In this document: piece by piece, positions 58,275 to 64,000 of the stretch | Numbering within the stretch: the first letter of the stretch is position 1 | Layout of the letters: the number at the start of each line of letters is the position of its first letter | NCBI GenBank assembly: GCA_019155185.1 | Contig: CM032808.1 | Coordinates: 5,322,716 to 5,386,715, forward strand | From: Beaufortia kweichowensis | Taxonomy: Eukaryota; Chordata; Actinopteri; Cypriniformes; Gastromyzontidae | Direction: 5' to 3' | DNA: 64,000 nt | The notes under the pieces: generated by a model | Told to the model about the DNA's origin: nothing | Database searches by the model: none | What the model saw: the letters and a program-made list of their open reading frames with translations, nothing else | Translations under genes and position numbers: made by a program

Positions 58275-60994
58275 TAGAAAGTAATTGTTGGTTAAGACTG
58301 ATATAAAACAATCTTTTACCTTTCTAAAGATTCTTGAAATTATTAATTTTTAGCAGCGGTATTAGTCTTAAAATTAGCACAACAATCTAACTAAACATAC
58401 ACAAAAACTTACAATTTATAACTGTGGCTTGTTTCTAGTAAAATCTTGCTCAAAATTTGTATATAATAATAATAATAATCACTTGCCAAGACCAAAGAAC
58501 AACAGATTTCTAGTGTGCAATGTATTTTATAAGACTTTATCTATCATGACAAAAAAAAACAAGACATATTTTCTAGAAATTTGTTTACTTTCTTAGGTTT
58601 CAGTTTGTGCAGAGTAGTGTGTAATCTATAATACTGACAGGTACTTATTTCTCTTGTTGTTAGCAACCACTCAAAAATGTCTGAAAACAACTAATTCATT
58701 TTCTGCCTGCCTGGTGATTTACAGAGTCAATAAGTCTAATAACACAACAATCAGCATTCAGTATAGTTTCAAAACTAAAATACTAGAAATATTTTAATTA
58801 TTACCAGTGGTCCTTAGTATAGACTGAGTCACTTGCATGCAGTTAACTTACTGGCTGAGTAGAAAACTAATAAGCAAAATGTCGTACTACTATATGAACA
58901 TTAGGTTGTAATATGAACATTTAGCTGGCCGTCAATTTAACACACTTTTTCTTTTAAACTTTCCATAAAATTAAACTAAAGACTTTTAAAGCCACTAAAA
59001 TAGCTACCATTCTACAACTTTAAAAGCCTTTCAGATACCTAACATTTTCAAATGGAAAAAAATTCAACAATTCTTCCAGATTCTTCTAGATTGTATATTA
59101 CAGGAGTGCCATTTTCTTCCTTTTCTTTCTTTACTTTCAGAGATTCCACAGTTCCACAGTCCTCTTTTTTATTGTTTTATTTTCCTTTTATAACCACTTG
59201 TCTTTGATGGCTAGATATTTGATAAGAATTTAGACTATCCATATTATAATCCATATTAAGATTTATCTTTTAAAGAGGACACTCTTATTTTCAGGGTCAG
59301 ACAAAATGCAGTGCATGAAGTACTGCAGTACTATGAAACATTGCCACTAGCACCAGATCACAACATCCTTCAACAGGAAATACACAAAATCACCCTGATT
59401 GCATGTTGACTTGGCTTTGCCCGTGCTGTGAGGGACATTTCAGGTAATTGGACCACCATAGCCGTAAGACCACTGTCTCAACTGATGAGAGATCACTTCT
59501 GAATTCTGTTGCCATGGGTGATGGGTTCATTTACTGACTTTGCTAAGTAAAACTTCCTGCAATTTTGAGACTGCACACTGTGGAAGTAATGTGTGTCTAA
59601 CTGCCTTTCCAGAAAAGAAGGATATTAAAATGCATTAAATCTTAAGGATGCTAAATGGTTTTTGTGGAACTGGCAACATGGACATTTATTGCAGTAGGGA
59701 GTTTTGGCTTTTGTGGAGTGAAAAGCTAGATTCAGAAACATCATATATGTTTAATGCTTTGGGTCAATGAAAAGCTGCATTGGCATAGTTTGCCGGTCAT
59801 CAAGACTAAGAATTTTGTTTTTTGGGAGCTGTATATGAGGAAAAAAAACATACAATACAACTTTGCAGTGTGAACGTCTGAAATGACCTACAAAATGTCT
59901 GAATAAAGCCTGTACATTAGGCAGTTTGGGGTGCACTAATTGCTTTAATTTAACACTTGTTACTAATGTAGAACAAACCCCCAACTAGAATGCTGACGCA
60001 ACATCAATACAATGTAATTAAAATGTGCAGGAAACATTTTTGTATTTAAAAATTCAAAAGTAAATACTGAAAATTAATTTCAGTATTTACCTAATTAGCT
60101 AAGAAAGGAAATATTCAATAAAAAGATAAAACAAATGTGTTAAAGTGACTCATTACAGGTTAGGAGGCAAAGGTCCATTGCAAAATCACTAAAGTACATC
60201 CAGATAATGAAACTGAAGTTGAAAAGTTGCAATGCAGGTTGTAACCTTTAAAGACCTTCTCAAATTTACTAATCATGTAGCCTAAGAAAAAGTCCCTAAA
60301 TGCTTTATTTTGTAAAGCTAAGGCACCAAATGAAGGGCCCGAAAAGTGCATTGTTGGACAGAGGCTTCATGCTTTTCTCGTACTGACCTTTTCAAGATCA
60401 AATCACCAAAAGCTTTTTAGATCCTATATCAGAGACCTGGAAGAAAAGGTCATCTCACCAACATGTCAACTTACACACCCTCAAATAGACATGCACGAAT
60501 ATATCACAGCATTTTATAAACTAGATGTCTCATGTTGCCCTACAATATAATGAGTCAATACACAGATAATAATCAGAAGTTTTAAAATAGAAAAAGGTAG
60601 GATTGGTCTGACATCTACCTGGACTAAAGTTTTGTTTACAAACAAAACAAAACAAATGAATACTCTGTATATCTGCATAGACGTATGCATTCAAAAACAA
60701 ATGCTTTAAAGCAAAACATATGGGCTCATTTCTATGACCTTAAAACTCTTGGGTCTGCGCTAAATCACACTGGCCTATTGATCCCATCGATAGTCTTTAG
60801 TAATTCATTCCAGAAAACATCCCCCTGCTGACAAGACTTGTCTATTTATTGAACAGACTGTCAGAATCCTTTAAAAAATTCATGCTGAAAAGAAGATGGT
60901 ACGAGCCACTATTGACTTATAGGGAAAGAGTGCAATTTCTGTGCCACAAAAAACACAAACAAAATTGTATAATTAATAAACAATATAATATAGC

Positions 60995-61250
60995 CTCGAG
61001 CAGCAATTATCGGGGTCCAAGCAGGCCTGGAAAATGGGGAACAGGACCTACAGAACTAAAACCAAAACCCTTTGAACTGAATCACAGATCACTTTATCTG
61101 GTTCACCCAGTAATATGACAAATGAAGTTGGTCTCATGATTGCAGTTTGTCATGACATCAAAAGAAATTCAGGAATCAAAAGAAACTTTCTGCAGGGTCA
61201 TAGACCAAACAGGTCTCAAGTATTACACAAAATATGCAACATTTGACCAA
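60995..61250 (+). repeat. interspersed repeat starting CAGCAATTATCGGGG
   Basis: ATAGCCTCGAGCAGCAATTAT, then CGGGGTCCAAGCAGGC, resembles the start of the same fish repeat whose reversed end lies at 5700-5735. The 3' limit was not found. Confidence 0.45.
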
Positions 61251-61659
61251 TTTGTTAAAATTCTGTAAAATTAAAATAAAAGCTAAAGTCTTTTTTTCTA
61301 CATATAAATCATTCTATATAATTAAAAGAACATTCTGTAAAAATATAATCTTGATATCTTTAATACTGAGTAATGACATGTCTAAGTCAAAAATTCTGTA
61401 AAAATTCTGCAAAGGTTAATGACAAACAATGTCAAAAGCTCAAGGGAAATTTGATTTCCTCCCTTAATATGAACACATTTTATGTCTGTCTGTTTTTATT
61501 AACCACAATAGCTAGTATGCAATCAAAACAAATGTTGCAGAATCCAAGATAATTTTATTGTGGTAAATATGCAATATTAATTATTATATAATATTAAAAT
61601 TGTATAAATGAAAAACTAATTGTATGTGCATTTAAATCTAAAATAAAGCTGCAGGGACA

Positions 61660-62180
61660 AAAAAGTGTCATACAGGTATACAAAATGCATGCCCTTCACA
61701 GAACTCGGTTCAAATGCTTTGCCCTTCAGGGTTAGCCTCACTTTTGAATTAAATTCAGAGTGTGAAAACACCTCGTCTCTCCCCGTCTTAGACACATGTG
61801 GTCGAAAACACATACTTAGAAACACAGTTGGTGGCCTTTTAGCAGATCGTCCATCACCAGCAGACTTCTGGAAAAAGTGTGTCTGATTTCAAGGGCTTTC
61901 AAGAGTTGGGACACTGAAAACATCTGGGGTCACATAATGGCAATATCCCCATGCTTCTGAACACCGACTGCCATCAGCACCCTCTATCAACATTCACCTC
62001 ACACATGATGCTCACTACACAGGAATGATGAAAGCCCAGCAAAGAGATCAGTGCAGGAATTATTAAAAAGCACATATTTGGGGGGCACTCTCTCTGTGAT
62101 GTCATAAAAGCAAAGCCTTTTGAGACATTTTGAAGACAGTGGCTTTCAATAGATCCATGCAGTCTAATGAATAAAAATGA
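61660..62180. promoter_or_regulatory. candidate conserved block just downstream of an slc39a11 exon
   Basis: About 520 bp of complex, GC-richer sequence with no recognised repeat, 200 bp from the donor of exon 62380-62547. The sequence is open on both strands without ZIP11 likeness. Could be an intronic regulatory element. Confidence 0.25.
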
Positions 62181-62379
62181 GATGCTACATCCAGTGACTG
62201 ACTGTTAATCTAATGCCTTATAACCCACAGGAAAACAGTACTTATTATTAAAAATGTTTTCCTTTTAAAATTACAAACATAATTTCCACCATGTGCCACA
62301 TGTATTGTACATTTCTTGTGTTATAGTGTTGCACAACAATTTGGAAAAAATGAGAAATGTCAGGAAAGAAAGCACTCAC

Positions 62380-62547
62380 CAGGAATGTTGTGTATGGTGA
62401 TGGCCAGAATTAGAAGAACGATCCGTCTCCAGCTGTTTGTAGTTTGACCTGTTTGTTCCTGTGGTTTAGTGTTTACCTCCTGTCCTTCTATATGGCCAGT
62501 ATTGGGTCCCCTGCGTCTCTGGTACACCTCACCATTTTCTATTTTAT
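62380..62547 (-). CDS. slc39a11: slc39a11 coding exon (loop and HNxP helix)
   Basis: Internal exon of 168 nt between acceptor TTTTAG and donor GTGAGT (62379-62374). It begins in phase 2 (AT of a split Asp codon) and ends with the G of a split Glu codon. It encodes 55 full residues: a hydrophilic cytosolic loop starting KIENGEVYQRR, rich in Gly, Gln and Thr, then SWRR and a hydrophobic helix ending ITIHNIP. The His-Asn of HNxPEG belongs to the metal-coordinating site of ZIP transporters; the Glu-Gly is completed by the next exon. The loop is the least conserved part of ZIP11. This is the most 5' slc39a11 exon in the window; I saw no further one between 62548 and 64000. Confidence 0.93.
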
Positions 62548-62659
62548 CTAAAAGAGAACCAGTAAAAGTCTAACATCAACTTCTCTGATTTGTGCATTTC
62601 TGCAGAAAAATAGCACATACTAAAATTACAGACAGGATTTAGGCCCCACAAGACACAGC

Positions 62660-63060
62660 ACTACCCAGAGTTACAAACAACCTCTTGTTAGCATCTGAGT
62701 TTCTTCTAGTGCTACTGCAACAGTGCAGCTTTTGACAATATAGATCATGCTATTCTAACATAAACTGATGTTGCCATCAGTAGTCAGGCATTAGCCTGGT
62801 TTAGGTCTTATTTATCTAACTGTTAGCTATTGATTTATGTAAATGTCATACAAATCTCAGGTGAAATACGGAGTGCCACAGAGATCAGTTTTAGGGCTCA
62901 TTTTTTTTCACTACATAGAACATGTTTACTCTAGGAGACATTGTCAGGAAACAAAGTCAGCTTTCATGTTGTACTGATAATCCTTCTCGACTTCTAAACT
63001 TTGGAATAGCCTCTCCAGCCTTGTTTGGGATTCAGGCATTGGATCAGTCTAAGCAATCTC
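62660..63060 (+). mobile_element. strongly decayed LINE reverse transcriptase fragment
   Basis: Scraps of a non-LTR RT are visible: TTTGACAATATAGATCATGC (FDNIDHAI), GGAGTGCCACAGAGATCAGT (GVPQRSV, from the GVPQGSVLGP block) with TTAGGGCTCATTTT, then a TTTGGAATAGCCTCTCCAGC stretch (FWNSLSS) from the ORF end. Frames are shifted and stops common. Confidence 0.6.
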
Positions 63061-63659
63061 CAAAACAGGTTTATGCAGCAATATGTTATCTTAATCGCTT
63101 ATTCAATTGTACAACAGTTTTAATCAGATATTTGATCATGAAACACCTGATGAGATTTAAAGTTATCAATGCTGCCATATTTGAATTTGGGGCTCAGATT
63201 TGTTTGTATTAGTTTCCATCTTGCCAAATAAGCTCAAAGTATTACTCCATTTCTGGCTTTACTATTCCTTTGAAATTTGGAGAAAATGTAACTTGTACAA
63301 GAAAGAAGTTAGAAAATCATAAGAAAAGAAACAACTAATAACCAATCTGTGTTTCAGTCTAAGATTTTTCAGACCCTGAAAACACAAATAATTACTGTAG
63401 AGTAACCACTAATTCTCCATTAGTCAAAATTAACACATAGGCAATAATCAGCAACAGAATATAACACAACAATCGACCCTTCACAAGCAGTTTGATTGAC
63501 AGGCAACCTGACCAATCATAACGCCGATATTATGTGGCCCTGTGACTGTCCGCCATTTTGTCCGACAAACCAATCTAACGAACCTAGCGTAGTACATCAA
63601 TAAAATGGTGCTTTTTAATTATTGTAATTGTAAACAGAGAGACATAAATTCATCTTTAA

Positions 63660-64000
63660 GGGGCGTTCACACTATAACGATAAATGATAACTATTACTAT
63701 ATGGATATAGTTTTACAAATCTTTTTAAATAAAAGAGAATTGCAGACTTCACATCACAACTATACAGATACAGATACGAGACTATATTGTAGGGATCACT
63801 TCAGAGCGATTTCTTTCATCTGATGAACAATAAAACATTCTGCCAAATTCTCTGCTGAATTCCTGTATGTTGTTTGGCGATTGCTGATTGCAGTCCAAGG
63901 AATGAGTGCACCTTCAGTCAGGTTAGAATTAACATAACTTTATCGTCTGCTGATGTGGAAGCAAATATAGGGACACAAATTATTGTTATAGTTATCTCAC
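63660..64000. mobile_element. partial DNA element with GTTCACACTATAACG-type end
   Basis: GGGGCGTTCACACTATAACG, then ATAAATGATAACTATTACTA, is typical of a fish foldback element start. The window ends in TTATTGTTATAGTTATCTCAC, which resembles the reversed start, so the second end is near or just past 64000. Confidence 0.45.

Larger units (their letters stand above)
35350..64000 (-). other. slc39a11: slc39a11 (ZIP11) gene, 3' part, minus strand
   Basis: This is the span of the zinc transporter gene from its presumed 3' end to the window edge. ZIP11 is a multi-pass membrane protein of the gufA subfamily of ZIP (SLC39) transporters, known to move zinc into the cytosol. Five exons on the minus strand join in perfect phase (168, 70, 99, 159 and 79 coding nt), giving about 191 C-terminal codons. 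Identification rests on the HNIP-EG and QNFPEG motifs, the run YGQLSGMVEPLAG, and an ending close to human ZIP11. Introns are 11,001, 14,316, 619 and 81 bp. The N-terminal half, start codon and promoter lie beyond 64000. The gene limits at the 3' end are approximate. Confidence 0.93.

Noticed and set aside
63605..63823. Possible THAP-like zinc finger start (MVLFNYCNCKQRD)
   Set aside because: The Cys spacing and missing His/Trp do not fit THAP, and most of the frame is inside a DNA-element end.

Overview
The window is vertebrate, teleost-fish DNA, most likely from a cyprinid. It is AT-rich, gene-poor and full of interspersed repeats: tRNA-headed SINEs that share a 3' tail with L2-type LINEs, hAT and TA-flanked foldback elements, and a degenerate element I recognise from carp/goldfish-type genomes. 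No bacterial or phage-like organisation is present. The species call is an inference from repeat types, not from a marker gene.

One protein gene is supported: the 3' part of slc39a11 (ZIP11, a gufA-subfamily ZIP zinc transporter) on the minus strand. Five coding exons can be placed to the base by splice sites and reading phase: 62380-62547, 51309-51378, 36894-36992, 36116-36274 and 35956-36034 (stop). They join in phase and give about 191 C-terminal codons with the HNxPEG and QNFPEG membrane motifs. The 5' part of the gene lies beyond position 64000. Introns are 11.0 kb, 14.3 kb, 619 bp and 81 bp. A possible poly(A) signal lies at 35370-35375.

Positions 1 to about 35300 are the 3' flank of slc39a11. 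No protein-coding host gene could be supported there. In human the SLC39A11 3' end faces the SOX9 gene desert; if that synteny holds, this flank is regulatory desert. It carries transposon remains (a gypsy pol fragment at 3 kb, a hAT element at 9.4-11.3 kb interrupted by a LINE, a hAT element with a GATA microsatellite at 15 kb, an L2 LINE at 28.5-29.4 kb), several repeat-free, CNE-like blocks (14.05-14.45, 15.8-16.1, 22.6-23.3 kb), a diverged tandem duplication of one such block (16.4 and 18.2 kb), and a CpG-rich promoter-like block at 31.3-31.96 kb with no assigned gene.

Positions 36 to 62.4 kb are slc39a11 introns. They hold repeats (foldback elements at 40.2 and 57.7 kb, a degenerate cyprinid element at 42.5-44.05 kb with a SINE in it, a SINE at 50.2 kb) and CNE-like blocks, one of which (39.15-39.45 kb) contains a perfect DR1 nuclear-receptor site. 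I found no CRISPR array, operon, rRNA or true tRNA gene. No novel multi-gene system is evident; the more unusual signals are non-coding.
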